Shown here: piece by piece, positions 25,289 to 34,186 of the stretch
Numbering within the stretch: position 1 is the first letter of the stretch
Layout: every line of letters begins with the position of its first letter
DNA from: a bacterium
Lineage (GTDB): Bacteria > Pseudomonadota > Alphaproteobacteria > Caulobacterales > Caulobacteraceae
NCBI GenBank assembly: GCA_030824495.1
Contig: JAVBXP010000012.1
Coordinates: 62,001 to 126,000, forward strand
Direction: 5' to 3'
Length of the DNA: 64,000 nucleotides
Made by a program: the position numbers and the translations under genes
The notes under the pieces: model-generated
Told to the model about the DNA's origin: nothing
Databases searched by the model: none
Seen by the model: the letters and a program-made list of their open reading frames with translations, nothing else

Positions 25289-26464
25289 CTAGGCGGTGAT
25301 TTCCACAATCTGAGGGAAGGCGCCCAACCGAACCGAGCAGGACGTGCCCGGGCCTAACGTCTTGGCCGGTTCATCACTGCTCAATGGGTCGAACAGCCTG
25401 ATCTGCTTCGCTGCGGGAAAGCTCAGGGTCACCTCGCTTGGGGTGACCATCAGCGGCTTGTTGGCGACCTCATCCCAGATGTCGGGTTCGTTCCACAGCG
25501 CCACCAGGACCTTGGTCGGGCCTTTCTGAAGAACCATGTGCTTGGCCGTGGCGGGCAGACCCGACACTTGTGGCAGCACGCTTGCCGCCTCCCCGGCCGC
25601 ACGCTCCGGCGCCAGGATACGGGTGAGGTTGCGCACCGCGGTCGCCGCCACCTTGGGCGATCCGCCGAACTTGAATATTCCCCAATGCAAATTGGGGACC
25701 TTGAACTCTGGGTCGGCCTTTTCGTCGAGCAGCTCGTAGATATAGATCCGCCGCACTCCGAGACTGACCGCGTCAAAAACGCCGTTCAACAGCAGCAGGG
25801 CCTGAGTGTATTCGTCGACCGGCGTGGGCCATTTGCTGACCGGACCAGTGTTGTAGCCGAACTCGGTCATCACCACCGGCCGCGTCCTGCCGGCCATGGT
25901 CTTGGCGAGTGACGGACCCGGCTGGGCGCCGCTTTTCGGGTAGGGATGCTCGTTGTCCATATCCGAGCGGACCTCGAGCCGCGGATAGTTGGCCACGCCG
26001 AGCAAGGGGATCTTCGCGAAGGCCGGACGCGCGCGCATGGCGCCGTGCAGCGCCTCCATATAGGCGGTCACGGCGGTGAAACTGGTCTTGGTGTCCTTGA
26101 CCCCGCCGAAGGTGATCGGCTGGTTGTTCGGCTCGTTTGGCCCCTCCAGGTAGTCGATCCCCAAGGCGTCTGGAAACCGCGCCAGGATCCGATCGAGAAC
26201 CTCGCCCACCTGCGAGGCGTCGGTCATCGCCGCGCCATTCGGCGAACAGCTCATGCTGAAGCGGATTCCGGCATCCAAGTATCGTTTGTAAGGCAGGTTG
26301 CTGGCGACCTTGGGCGCGGTGTCGCGCACGTACTTCAGGCCGAGGTATCCCAGCTTTTCGATGGTCGCGGCGTGATTGGCGTAGGCCCCGTCCGAATAGC
26401 GGACGTGCGTGACGACGCCGAGCCGGTCAAGGAAGTCGTAGGTCCACAACGCCACACGGGTCAC
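25289..26464 (-). CDS. Clan-A-like glycoside hydrolase (GH39/GH5-type barrel)
   Basis: A 391-residue TIM-barrel hydrolase. The acid/base is probably E111 in YLEGPNEPNN and the nucleophile E201 in VVMTEFGYNTG, the spacing of clan GH-A. A C-terminal beta domain follows. It starts with GTG at 26464, directly after an in-frame stop. No signal peptide is visible, so it would be cytoplasmic unless another export route is used. It lies between the flippase fusion and the priming transferase. It may trim the polymer or its precursors; exact family is uncertain. Confidence 0.7.
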   Translation of the reverse strand: MTRVALWTYDFLDRLGVVTHVRYSDGAYANHAATIEKLGYLGLKYVRDTAPKVASNLPYKRYLDAGIRFSMSCSPNGAAMTDASQVGEVLDRILARFPDALGIDYLEGPNEPNNQPITFGGVKDTKTSFTAVTAYMEALHGAMRARPAFAKIPLLGVANYPRLEVRSDMDNEHPYPKSGAQPGPSLAKTMAGRTRPVVMTEFGYNTGPVSKWPTPVDEYTQALLLLNGVFDAVSLGVRRIYIYELLDEKADPEFKVPNLHWGIFKFGGSPKVAATAVRNLTRILAPERAAGEAASVLPQVSGLPATAKHMVLQKGPTKVLVALWNEPDIWDEVANKPLMVTPSEVTLSFPAAKQIRLFDPLSSDEPAKTLGPGTSCSVRLGAFPQIVEITA

Positions 26465-26494
26465 TCAAGGGTTCGCCCCGACGGGGCTTGGAAG

Positions 26495-27175
26495 CTAGCA
26501 GGAACCACGGTGCAGCAGCACCGCCGGCACCGTCTGGACAAGGATGCCGAAGTCCATCGCCAGACTTTTGCGCCGGACATAGAGGACGTCCAGAGCCACC
26601 CGCCGACGATAGCAGACGTCGCTGCGGCCGCTCACTTGCCAAAGCCCGGTGATGCCGGGGCGCACCGAGCAATAGCTCTCGAACCAGTGTCCGTAATGGG
26701 CGGACTCGGCATGCACCACCGGCCGCGGCCCGACCAGGCTCATCTCGCCGCGAAGCACGTTGATAAGCTGGGGCAGCTCATCAAGGCTCGAGCGGCGCAG
26801 GAAATCGCCGATGCGGGTGATGCGCGGGTCAGCGCGCAGCTTGTGGCTCGCCGCCCATTCCTGCTGCGCCTCCGGATCGGTGGCGAGCAGCTTTTCGAGC
26901 CGCGCTTCAGCGTCGGTCGCCATGCTGCGGAACTTCAGGCACGGAAACGATCTGCCGCCCCGTCCCACTCGCCGGTGAGCAAAGAAGATGGGTCCGCCAT
27001 CGTGTAGGAAGACCATCAGTGAGATGACGATCATCAGCGGAGCGAGAAACAACAGCGCCCCTGCCGCCAATAAGGCGTTCAGGAAGTACTCAAGATCGCG
27101 TTCTTCTAGTTTTCGCGAACGCGACGACTGGCCAACCGCGGCCAGATCAGTCTGGAAAACCTTGGTCTGCGACAT
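26495..27175 (-). CDS. Undecaprenyl-phosphate sugar phosphotransferase (priming transferase)
   Basis: A 226-residue polyprenol-phosphate hexose-1-phosphate transferase of the short PssY/WcaJ C-terminal type. One membrane hairpin (LLAAGALLFLAPLMIVISLM) is followed by the catalytic part with FFAHRRVGRGGRSFPCLKFR, DELPQLINVLRGEMSLVGPR and RPGITGLWQVSGRS. It starts repeat-unit synthesis on the lipid carrier at the inner membrane. The start at 27175 has AGAGGTGG upstream. The glycoside hydrolase follows after 30 bases, so both are in one operon. Confidence 0.93.
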   Translation of the reverse strand: MSQTKVFQTDLAAVGQSSRSRKLEERDLEYFLNALLAAGALLFLAPLMIVISLMVFLHDGGPIFFAHRRVGRGGRSFPCLKFRSMATDAEARLEKLLATDPEAQQEWAASHKLRADPRITRIGDFLRRSSLDELPQLINVLRGEMSLVGPRPVVHAESAHYGHWFESYCSVRPGITGLWQVSGRSDVCYRRRVALDVLYVRRKSLAMDFGILVQTVPAVLLHRGSC

Positions 27176-27538
27176 CAATCCACCTCTAGGAAGTGTGAAA
27201 CCGAGTACGCCCCTACACAACCGTCGCAGGCGCTCGCTCGAAGTCAAACAAGGTTAGGCGCGAGCTAATCGATTTGTGGCCGATCCGTCGAAGGCGCCCG
27301 CTCGCTTGGCGCCGCGCTCAAAAACTGCCCAGAGGTGCAGCAGGCAACAAGCGCAACCACAGTGGATCATTCGCAGGATGAACGAGCGCCACATTAGTAG
27401 AGAATCGGCGACAGTCCGCCATCTACGGCTTGCGGCGCAGATACGCCACGAACCCAATCAGCACTTCATGATGGATATATAACAATTAATTTCGTTAATT
27501 ATTGAAAGCGTCGCGCTCGTCAAAGCAAAAGTGCAAGC
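27176..27538. other. Intergenic region, no gene seen
   Basis: There is no convincing gene here. It should hold the promoter of the priming transferase. At 27484-27500 an AT-rich inverted repeat (AATTAA, 5-base gap, TTAATT) stands out from the GC-rich surroundings and may be a regulator site or the tail of the GT4 transcript. Confidence 0.5.
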
Positions 27539-28780
27539 CTAGGCCGCGACGTCATTCGACGCCTGCAAACCAAGTCTGCCTCGATAGGCCTCCAACAGCC
27601 CCTCGATCCACGCTTCAGGGCTGAGCCCGATCCGCCGGGTGTTCTCGAAGGCCTGGGTGCTCATCTCCCGGGCCACATCATCATCCATCAGCCGCAGCAT
27701 GGCCGCCGCCATGGCCTCTTCATCCCGTGGATCACAGGCGAGGCCTGCGCCGGCCCTGACGATGTCCGGCGCCAGGAACGCCGTCTGCGCCGCGATCACC
27801 GGTAACCCGCTCCACAAAGCCTCAGCCGCCACCAGTCCGTAGGGCTCTGGATAGCGGCTAGGCATCACCAGAGCCCGGGCTTGCCGCGCCAAGGGGCCGA
27901 TCTCCTCCCAACTCTTGCGGCCGGAAAAGATCACGTTCGGGTAGTCGCGCTCCAACCTTGCGCGCATGGGGCCATCGCCGATGATCCGCAGCAACACGCC
28001 GGCGCGCTTCGCCGCCGCCGCCGCCAGGTCTGGCCCCTTGCCGTCCTCCAGCCGGCCAATGAACAGGAATTCGCGATTGTCCTCGGCCGGCGCCCGCTCG
28101 GACAGGAACGGCCGGACCGGATTGGGCAGAGTCTCGATCGCCTCGTCGGGCATCCCGCCGCGCACCAGATAGGCGCGCATGGATTCATGGATCGCGAGCA
28201 CCGGTGGAGCATAGCGCTTGAGGTCGAACACCGACTGGCGAACCGCCTGCCGCGCCACTCGCCAAAGCTTATGGGCATAGCTGCGTCGATCGCAGTTGGA
28301 GCCGACGCAGGCCGCCGACATCGGCTTGAGCGGACAGACCGCCCCACTGCCCAAAAAGGCGTAGGCTCCGTTGGGGCAGACCAGGAAGAAATCGTGGGCC
28401 GAGAGCACCAGTCGGTCGGCCACCGGCTTCAACGCATGGAAAACCGCCGGCGACAGGATCTGCGCCCAGCCGTGCAGATGATAGACCGTTCCAGGCGCAT
28501 CGTTGGCCGCGATCCAGTTGCTGACCATCTCCTTAGCCGCACGATTATAGAGCGCGGAAAAGAGCACCTGGTGCATGGGCGAGGCCATCAGGCGCTCCTG
28601 GCCCAGAGCCACGACCTCGACGCCGGCCTCCGCCAATTCCTCGTTCACGCCCTGGTCGCCGGTCAACAGCGTCACCGGCAAACCTTGACGGCGGAACGCC
28701 AGGGCCGACGCCAAGGCCAGGCCGGTGGCGCCGCCCTTGGCGACCGACGAGTCGTTGATGACGACGATGCGGCGGATCAT
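27539..28780 (-). CDS. Glycosyltransferase family 4
   Basis: A 413-residue GT-B glycosyltransferase. The N-terminal SSVAKGGATGLALASALAF loop and the C-terminal donor site PSRYPEPYGLVAAEALWSG (E-x7-E type) are visible. A Cys-rich stretch with PLKPMSAACVGSNCDRR lies in the middle, as in some GT4 enzymes. It acts on the cytoplasmic face of the inner membrane. The start overlaps the pyruvyl transferase stop by four bases, so the two form a coupled operon. Confidence 0.9.
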   Translation of the reverse strand: MIRRIVVINDSSVAKGGATGLALASALAFRRQGLPVTLLTGDQGVNEELAEAGVEVVALGQERLMASPMHQVLFSALYNRAAKEMVSNWIAANDAPGTVYHLHGWAQILSPAVFHALKPVADRLVLSAHDFFLVCPNGAYAFLGSGAVCPLKPMSAACVGSNCDRRSYAHKLWRVARQAVRQSVFDLKRYAPPVLAIHESMRAYLVRGGMPDEAIETLPNPVRPFLSERAPAEDNREFLFIGRLEDGKGPDLAAAAAKRAGVLLRIIGDGPMRARLERDYPNVIFSGRKSWEEIGPLARQARALVMPSRYPEPYGLVAAEALWSGLPVIAAQTAFLAPDIVRAGAGLACDPRDEEAMAAAMLRLMDDDVAREMSTQAFENTRRIGLSPEAWIEGLLEAYRGRLGLQASNDVAA

Positions 28781-29988
28781 TGGGCGGCCACCATCGCAAC
28801 GTCAGTCGCACGCGCTGAATCAAAGGACGCGACCAGACGGGCGATCTCGGTCCGGGCCCGCCCGACGCAAGCAGCATGGGATCCTGGCGCGATCCCCTCG
28901 GCCAGCGCCCGGTCTGCAAGCGCCACGAGATCGGAAACAGGGACACGCCCCGCATCGGCGACGAATTCATCGCGTCCGACCGCGTTGAAAAAGCTCCGCA
29001 ACTTCTCATCCCAGGCAAAGCCGATGTGGGGTTTGGCATAGGCGTAGGCGGCGATGCAGGCGTGCATACGGTGGGCCATGACGAGGTCCAGGCCCGAAAT
29101 GAAGCCGGCCAAATCAGCCGGTGTGGCGAAAGCTGGCGTCACCGAAACCACGTCCCCTCCGGCGGCCTGGAGTTGCGGTGCGACCTTCTGAAGGTAGGCG
29201 CGATCTTCCGGGCTGCCATTGGTGAAGAGGCAAACCTGCCAGCCTTTCGCGGCCATCGCCTTGACCAGCTGGGCCATCCAGTCGGCCAGGGCCTCCTCGC
29301 GCAACGATCGATCAGCGGTGTGGTAGCGCAGCGCCAGGGGGTCGGTCAGGCCAAGCCCAATCCGCGGCGGACCGGGAGGCTTCGCGACGGCTTGAAAGTG
29401 CCGCCCCGCCAGCACCGCCGGGTCGGGACACACTTGCGCCGGCGGCACGCCGGCCGGGCCAAGCCGGCGATCCCAGATCGCCTTGGACAGCTCGTCGCGA
29501 ACGGCGACGTGGGTTATGCGGCTACCGGTAAAAGCTCGCTCGAACAGCGCCTGCCCACGTCGCGACCAGTTGTCGGAAACCCCGACGCCATAGACGCCCA
29601 GCGGAATGCGGGCGATGGCCGCCTCGGCCAGGGCGCCGTCGATCTTGGTGGGGAAATTGAGATCAGCGTCGGCCAGCAGATTGCCGCCGCCAAGCACCAG
29701 AGCGTCGAGCCCGCCAAACGCTTCGCGCCATTGCGGGCGAAGGCGCCGCTGCACGGTAAAGCCCAAGGCCGCGCCGACCCCGACCTGACGCACAATCCCC
29801 GGAGCGTGCTCCAGCAGCGCGAGGATCGCACGGCGGTGCTTGAGGCCTTCGCCATAGGCCGTGCGGCCCGCAAGATCGATGGATCTGGTCTCGACGCCCA
29901 CCGAGCGCAACTCGGCCTCCAGGCATTCGGCCAGCAGGCCGTCGCCGAGGTTCGGGCTATACTTCACATTCAGCGTACCCACGATCAT
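28777..29988 (-). CDS. Polysaccharide pyruvyl transferase family protein
   Basis: A 403-residue protein of the PS_pyruv_trans family. It has the N-terminal NVKYSPNLGDGLLAECLEAE loop, the VLGGGNLLADADLNFP motif and the LDLVMAHRMHACIAAYAYAK motif with the conserved H and R. Known members add pyruvate ketals from PEP to sugars, giving acidic polymers. It is first in an operon with a GT4 gene. It is one of three family members in the locus. Confidence 0.87.
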   Translation of the reverse strand: MIVGTLNVKYSPNLGDGLLAECLEAELRSVGVETRSIDLAGRTAYGEGLKHRRAILALLEHAPGIVRQVGVGAALGFTVQRRLRPQWREAFGGLDALVLGGGNLLADADLNFPTKIDGALAEAAIARIPLGVYGVGVSDNWSRRGQALFERAFTGSRITHVAVRDELSKAIWDRRLGPAGVPPAQVCPDPAVLAGRHFQAVAKPPGPPRIGLGLTDPLALRYHTADRSLREEALADWMAQLVKAMAAKGWQVCLFTNGSPEDRAYLQKVAPQLQAAGGDVVSVTPAFATPADLAGFISGLDLVMAHRMHACIAAYAYAKPHIGFAWDEKLRSFFNAVGRDEFVADAGRVPVSDLVALADRALAEGIAPGSHAACVGRARTEIARLVASFDSARATDVAMVAAQ

Positions 29989-30317
29989 CCCGGAACGCCC
30001 TCAAAGGGGTTGCCCGCCGACACAATGGGACGAGGATAAACTGCCATCGACGACAGTTAGACCCACGGCGGTCACCTGGATCAACCAACAGGAAACCTGA
30101 CCAGCGGAATTCGAAGCCCGCCCGCGTCCCTGGCCCGTTCACAGGCGCCCCTGCCGCACTTCCGGGCGGTTCGAGGAATTTCGGGAAATCGGCGCGCCAG
30201 ATTGCAACCCCTAGACAAGCTTGGCTTTTCTGACCGTGAAGACACTCCCTTGAGAGAGAACCGCCAGATGCCGAACCTGCGCTGCTCGGGACCCGAACTG
30301 ATCGGATATCGCGCCCC
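29989..30317. other. Intergenic region between divergent pyruvyl transferase genes
   Basis: About 330 bases with no convincing ORF. It should carry the two divergent promoters. I see no clear operator repeat or hairpin. Confidence 0.5.
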
Positions 30318-31424
30318 GTGAGCGTCCCCCCAAAGTCGGTGATCATCTCCTCGGGCGATCTGCACAACGTCGGGGACCTGGCGCTGCTGCTGCAGTGCGC
30401 CTACGGCGTCAGGCGTAGTCTTGGCGTCAAGGACGTGAAGGTTCGCCAGTGGGCGGCCCCGGCCGCGGAAGTTCAAACCCAGCTTGGCCTGCACGCCATC
30501 TCGGTGCTCGACGGCAAGGCGCCGTTGGACTGGGCGAGAGCTGGCCGGGGATCGTTGGTGATGATTGGCGGCGGCCAGATGGTGCGCGACAACACCTCCT
30601 TGCCCGCTCTGGTCAGCTTGGCGGCGCTGATGGGATGGGCGCGATTGACTGGCGGGCGCTCAGCCATCCTGGGCTGCGGGGTCGATGAGCTGCACAGCGC
30701 CAGCCGCAGGCAGGTCTGGCGGCGCATCTTCCAAGGGGCCAGCCTGGTGACGGTTCGCGACGAGGGTTCGAAGACCGCCGTGGAGACCCTGGCCGGCGAA
30801 CGCGTTGCACCGGTTCTGACCGCCGATCTCGCATTCACACCCTCCCCGCTTCACGACGATCTGCGCCGGGTCGGCGGCGAGCCGAGCATCATCATCGCCC
30901 CCTGCGCCGACGCTTCGGAACGCCGCAGCGTGGGGATTGAGCCGCTCTGCCGGCTGGCGATCCAGGCCTGTGACGTCCTGGGCGTCCAGCACATCGCCCT
31001 GCTCGCCCACGACGCGCGGCCCGGCATGGACACTGAAGTCTGCGATCAGATCGCTGCGGCCCTGACGGCCGCTCGACCAGACCTGCGGATCACGATCACC
31101 GCCAGCCACACGTTGGCGGACTATACCCGCCTCTACGCCTCGGCCGCCCTGGTGCTGACCAATCGCCTCCATGCGGTGATCTTCTCGCTGATCGCCGGTC
31201 GTCCGATCGTCATTCTCGACGATGGCACTCCAAAGCTGCGCGCGGCGGCCGAGACCTTCTCCATCCCGCTGACGCCGGTCGAGACCTGTACTCTTGATCC
31301 CACGGCCCTCTGGCGGGTGGCGGCCGACTCTCAGCCGGCCCAGGCGCTGGCGGTGCAGCGGGCCAAGAGCCGGGCGCTGGACAATTTCGACCTGCTCGCC
31401 GCTAGCCTCGTCGTTCGGCGATGA
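30318..31424 (+). CDS. Polysaccharide pyruvyl transferase family protein
   Basis: A 368-residue protein of the same fold: SSGDLHNVGDLALLLQCAYG at the start, MIGGGQMVRDN, an alpha/beta core with VTVRDEGSK, and VLTNRLHAVIFSLIAGRPIV near the end with the N-R-H signature. It starts with GTG. It differs clearly from the members at 28777 and 33148, so it is not a recent duplicate. The 3' end overlaps the convergent flippase by 23 bases. Confidence 0.87.
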   Translation: MSVPPKSVIISSGDLHNVGDLALLLQCAYGVRRSLGVKDVKVRQWAAPAAEVQTQLGLHAISVLDGKAPLDWARAGRGSLVMIGGGQMVRDNTSLPALVSLAALMGWARLTGGRSAILGCGVDELHSASRRQVWRRIFQGASLVTVRDEGSKTAVETLAGERVAPVLTADLAFTPSPLHDDLRRVGGEPSIIIAPCADASERRSVGIEPLCRLAIQACDVLGVQHIALLAHDARPGMDTEVCDQIAAALTAARPDLRITITASHTLADYTRLYASAALVLTNRLHAVIFSLIAGRPIVILDDGTPKLRAAAETFSIPLTPVETCTLDPTALWRVAADSQPAQALAVQRAKSRALDNFDLLAASLVVRR

Positions 31425-32871
31425 AGCCGCGCACGTGGGCCAGGGCCTGGCCACGAACCTTGGCGCCGACCATCAATCCCAAGGCCAGCCCATAGACGGC
31501 CGCGCCTAGCAAAGCCGCGCAGACCACGAACACCCAGGCATTGGCGAACTGGGACTTGGCCAGCCCTAGCAGCAGGACGGCCACCGCCATCGTCGCAACC
31601 GCCGCCACCGGCGGCGCGATCGCTCGAAGCACGACAAGAGGTCTGACGCTGGTCGCGCGACTGAACAGCCAAAGTTGCAGGACCAGGGTCAGATACGATC
31701 TGACCACATAGGCCACGGCGACAGCTGTCAGCCCGAACGGCGCGGCCAGGGAGCAGAACACCACCGTGCCCGCCAACTGGACCAGGGCCAGCCGGAAGAT
31801 CACGTCGGCGCGGCCAATCGCCGTCAGCGCTGGATCGGCGAAGAAGTTGAGCGCGTATGGCACCACCAGGAAGGTCAGCACCTGGGCCACCGGGACGCTG
31901 GGCTCCCACTGCGCCCCATAGATGAGCGGGATGAGTTGATCGGCCAGCAGGCCAAAGCCAACGATGCAGGGGAAGGAGATCGCCCCGCTGACGGCCACGA
32001 TCCGCAGATAGGCGTTTCGGAAGGCGGCGGGATCGGACTGCAGCTTGGCCAAGGTTGGCAGCGACACCGTCGAGAACGGCATGATGGTGCCCTGGGCGAT
32101 CAGCTCGACCGACTTCCAGGCGGTTCGATAGATCCCCACCGCGCTCGCCCCCAGCGACCGCGAAACGATGACGTCCTGAGAGCGCGAAATGAACAGGATG
32201 ACTAATTGGGAGGCAGCCACATTGCCGCCGAGCGGCAATTGCCGGCGCAGGGTCTGCAGCGAGAACTGGAAGCTGGGCCGCCAGCGGAAAGACATCCAGG
32301 CGACGATCGTGCTGATCGTCTCGGTGACGTAGCGCTGGACCACCAAACTCCAGACGCCAAACCCGTTGAGCGCCGCCAGGATCGCCAGACCGCCGCCGAT
32401 CACACCGCTCAGCAGCGATCGCAGGGCCAGCGACTTGTGACCGAAGTCGCGCAGGTTGCGCGACATGTGGCTGGCGCCCAAGGCGGTGATCGGCACCACG
32501 AAGCCCAAGGCCGCGATGACGCTTGCGCCTTCCGGCCGGCCCAGCGCCGCGGCGATCTGGCCCTGCAGGACGAGGCCGGCGACGGCGACGATGAGCGCGA
32601 GCAGCAGATTGCTCCAGAATACCGTGTCCGCCAGCGTGGGGGTGATCTCCGGCGCCCGGTAGAGGCTGCTCACCAAGCCGCCCGAGGCGATGATCTTGCC
32701 CACCTCCGCATAGACCAGGGCGACGATGAACAGGCCGAAGTCCTCGGTCGGCAACAGCCGCGCCATGGTCACGAAGACCAGGAAATTGAACACCTGGTCG
32801 CTGGCGAAGCGCACGAACGACCACAATACCGACGCCGAAGCCCGACGCGACAATCTCGGAGATCGTTGCAT
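31402..32871 (-). CDS. Wzx-type oligosaccharide flippase
   Basis: A 489-residue MOP-superfamily flippase with about 12 to 14 hydrophobic segments. The N-terminus (VLWSFVRFASDQVFNFLVFV then TMARLLPTEDFG) is typical of WzxC/teichuronic-acid-type translocases. It would flip lipid-linked repeat units across the inner membrane. It is a second flippase in the locus besides the fusion protein at 22855. The start at 32871 has AAGGAG rather far upstream (13 bases), so the start is only fairly sure. Confidence 0.9.
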   Translation of the reverse strand: MQRSPRLSRRASASVLWSFVRFASDQVFNFLVFVTMARLLPTEDFGLFIVALVYAEVGKIIASGGLVSSLYRAPEITPTLADTVFWSNLLLALIVAVAGLVLQGQIAAALGRPEGASVIAALGFVVPITALGASHMSRNLRDFGHKSLALRSLLSGVIGGGLAILAALNGFGVWSLVVQRYVTETISTIVAWMSFRWRPSFQFSLQTLRRQLPLGGNVAASQLVILFISRSQDVIVSRSLGASAVGIYRTAWKSVELIAQGTIMPFSTVSLPTLAKLQSDPAAFRNAYLRIVAVSGAISFPCIVGFGLLADQLIPLIYGAQWEPSVPVAQVLTFLVVPYALNFFADPALTAIGRADVIFRLALVQLAGTVVFCSLAAPFGLTAVAVAYVVRSYLTLVLQLWLFSRATSVRPLVVLRAIAPPVAAVATMAVAVLLLGLAKSQFANAWVFVVCAALLGAAVYGLALGLMVGAKVRGQALAHVRGFIAERRG

Positions 32872-33147
32872 TCGCGTCCGCGGTCTCCTTGGAAGCGCCC
32901 GACATTCGGGGGCTGCGCGACCCTAGGCAAAGACAATCATGCGTCTGGAGCGAATGACCAGCTTGCCGCCCATTTCTGACGCGATAGGGGCGCCTCGTGT
33001 CAGGTTGGAGGCGGTTGAGTAAAAGTGGAAGCTTCACCAGAGGGCGAGGGTTGCCGAACCGCCCCGATGGCGCCAAGCCCGAGGCAGTACCGCTCCAGCC
33101 GCAGCCGTTTTCTCGACGGCGCGGCCAGTTCTGGAGGTGTTTGCCTG

Positions 33148-34185
33148 ATGGCGACGGATGCTTGCCTGATCGATGATCTCTGCAAGATCGCGAGACGGGC
33201 GCTGGAGCCGTTCACCCTGGACGAGCCCTATGCGCTCGTCGATTTCCCCAACCATGCGAACGTCGGCGACTCAGCGATCTGGGCCGGCGAGATGGCCTAT
33301 TTCCGCCGCCACGCGCCGCGGCCGCCTTCATATGTCTGCTCAATCGCCGACTTCTCGATGACCGAGTTGCTGGAGCGCTGCCCCCGCGGGCCGATCTTCA
33401 TCCACGGCGGCGGCAATTTCGGCGACATCTGGCCCCACCATCAGACCTTCCGAAACCGGCTGCTGGAATTGACCCGTGGCCGACAGCTCATCCAGCTGCC
33501 GCAGTCGATTCACTTCTCATCGCCCGAAAAACTGGACGAAGCCGCACGCCTTATTGAGGCGCACGGCGCCTTCACGCTCCTGGTTCGCGACAAGGAGTCG
33601 TTCGAGCTCGCCCAGCGCCACTTCCAATGCGAGACGATCCTCTCTCCAGACATGGCGTTTTTCATCGGTCCGATCGCCCGCCCGCGACGACCGGATGTCG
33701 ACGTGCTTTGTCTGCTGCGGACTGACATTGAGCGGGTGGAAATGACCGACCAGGGCGACCTTGGCGCCAATGTAAGAGTCGCCGACTGGCTGGAGGAACC
33801 TAAGCTCGAGCTTCACCTCGCCCGCGCCGGGGGCGTCGCCGGCGCGATCGCCGCGCACGGCCCGCAGGCCGCGCGGTTCGGCGCGTTCCGGGCCGCCGCC
33901 GACGCGCGAGTCCGGCGAGGGACCCGGCTACTCTCCTCGGGTCGCGCCATCGTCACCGACCGGCTCCACACCCATATCCTGTCCGTGCTGCTGGGCATTC
34001 CCCATGCGGTCCTGGACAACAGCTACGGCAAGGTAGGCCGGTTCATCTCCTGCTGGACCAGCGCCTCGAACGTCACTCACCGATCCACCTCGCTCGGCTC
34101 GGCGATCAACTGGGCCGCCGCCCAGGCCACGACAACTTCGCCCGATCGCGAACTAGCACCCTCTGTCAGCAGGGCGAGCCTCTAA
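33148..34185 (+). CDS. Polysaccharide pyruvyl transferase family protein
   Basis: A 345-residue protein of the EpsO/PssK-like branch: VDFPNHANVGDSAIWAGE near the start, IFIHGGGNFGDIWPHHQTFR in the middle and VTDRLHTHILSVLLGIPHAV near the end. The start at 33148 has GGAGG ten bases upstream; the longer reading from 33025 adds a low-complexity leader. The GT2 gene starts one base after its stop, so both are co-transcribed. It would put a pyruvate ketal on a sugar of the repeat unit. Confidence 0.88.
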   Translation: MATDACLIDDLCKIARRALEPFTLDEPYALVDFPNHANVGDSAIWAGEMAYFRRHAPRPPSYVCSIADFSMTELLERCPRGPIFIHGGGNFGDIWPHHQTFRNRLLELTRGRQLIQLPQSIHFSSPEKLDEAARLIEAHGAFTLLVRDKESFELAQRHFQCETILSPDMAFFIGPIARPRRPDVDVLCLLRTDIERVEMTDQGDLGANVRVADWLEEPKLELHLARAGGVAGAIAAHGPQAARFGAFRAAADARVRRGTRLLSSGRAIVTDRLHTHILSVLLGIPHAVLDNSYGKVGRFISCWTSASNVTHRSTSLGSAINWAAAQATTTSPDRELAPSVSRASL

Positions 34186-34186
34186 G

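Noticed and set aside
24355..25299. A 314-codon plus-strand ORF opposite the flippase fusion
   Set aside because: Gln/Arg/Glu-rich antisense shadow with no domain.
31331..33076. A 581-codon minus-strand ORF overlapping the flippase
   Set aside because: It is a different frame of the flippase region with Arg/Gly/Pro-rich composition and no recognisable domain; the flippase frame has regular membrane helices.
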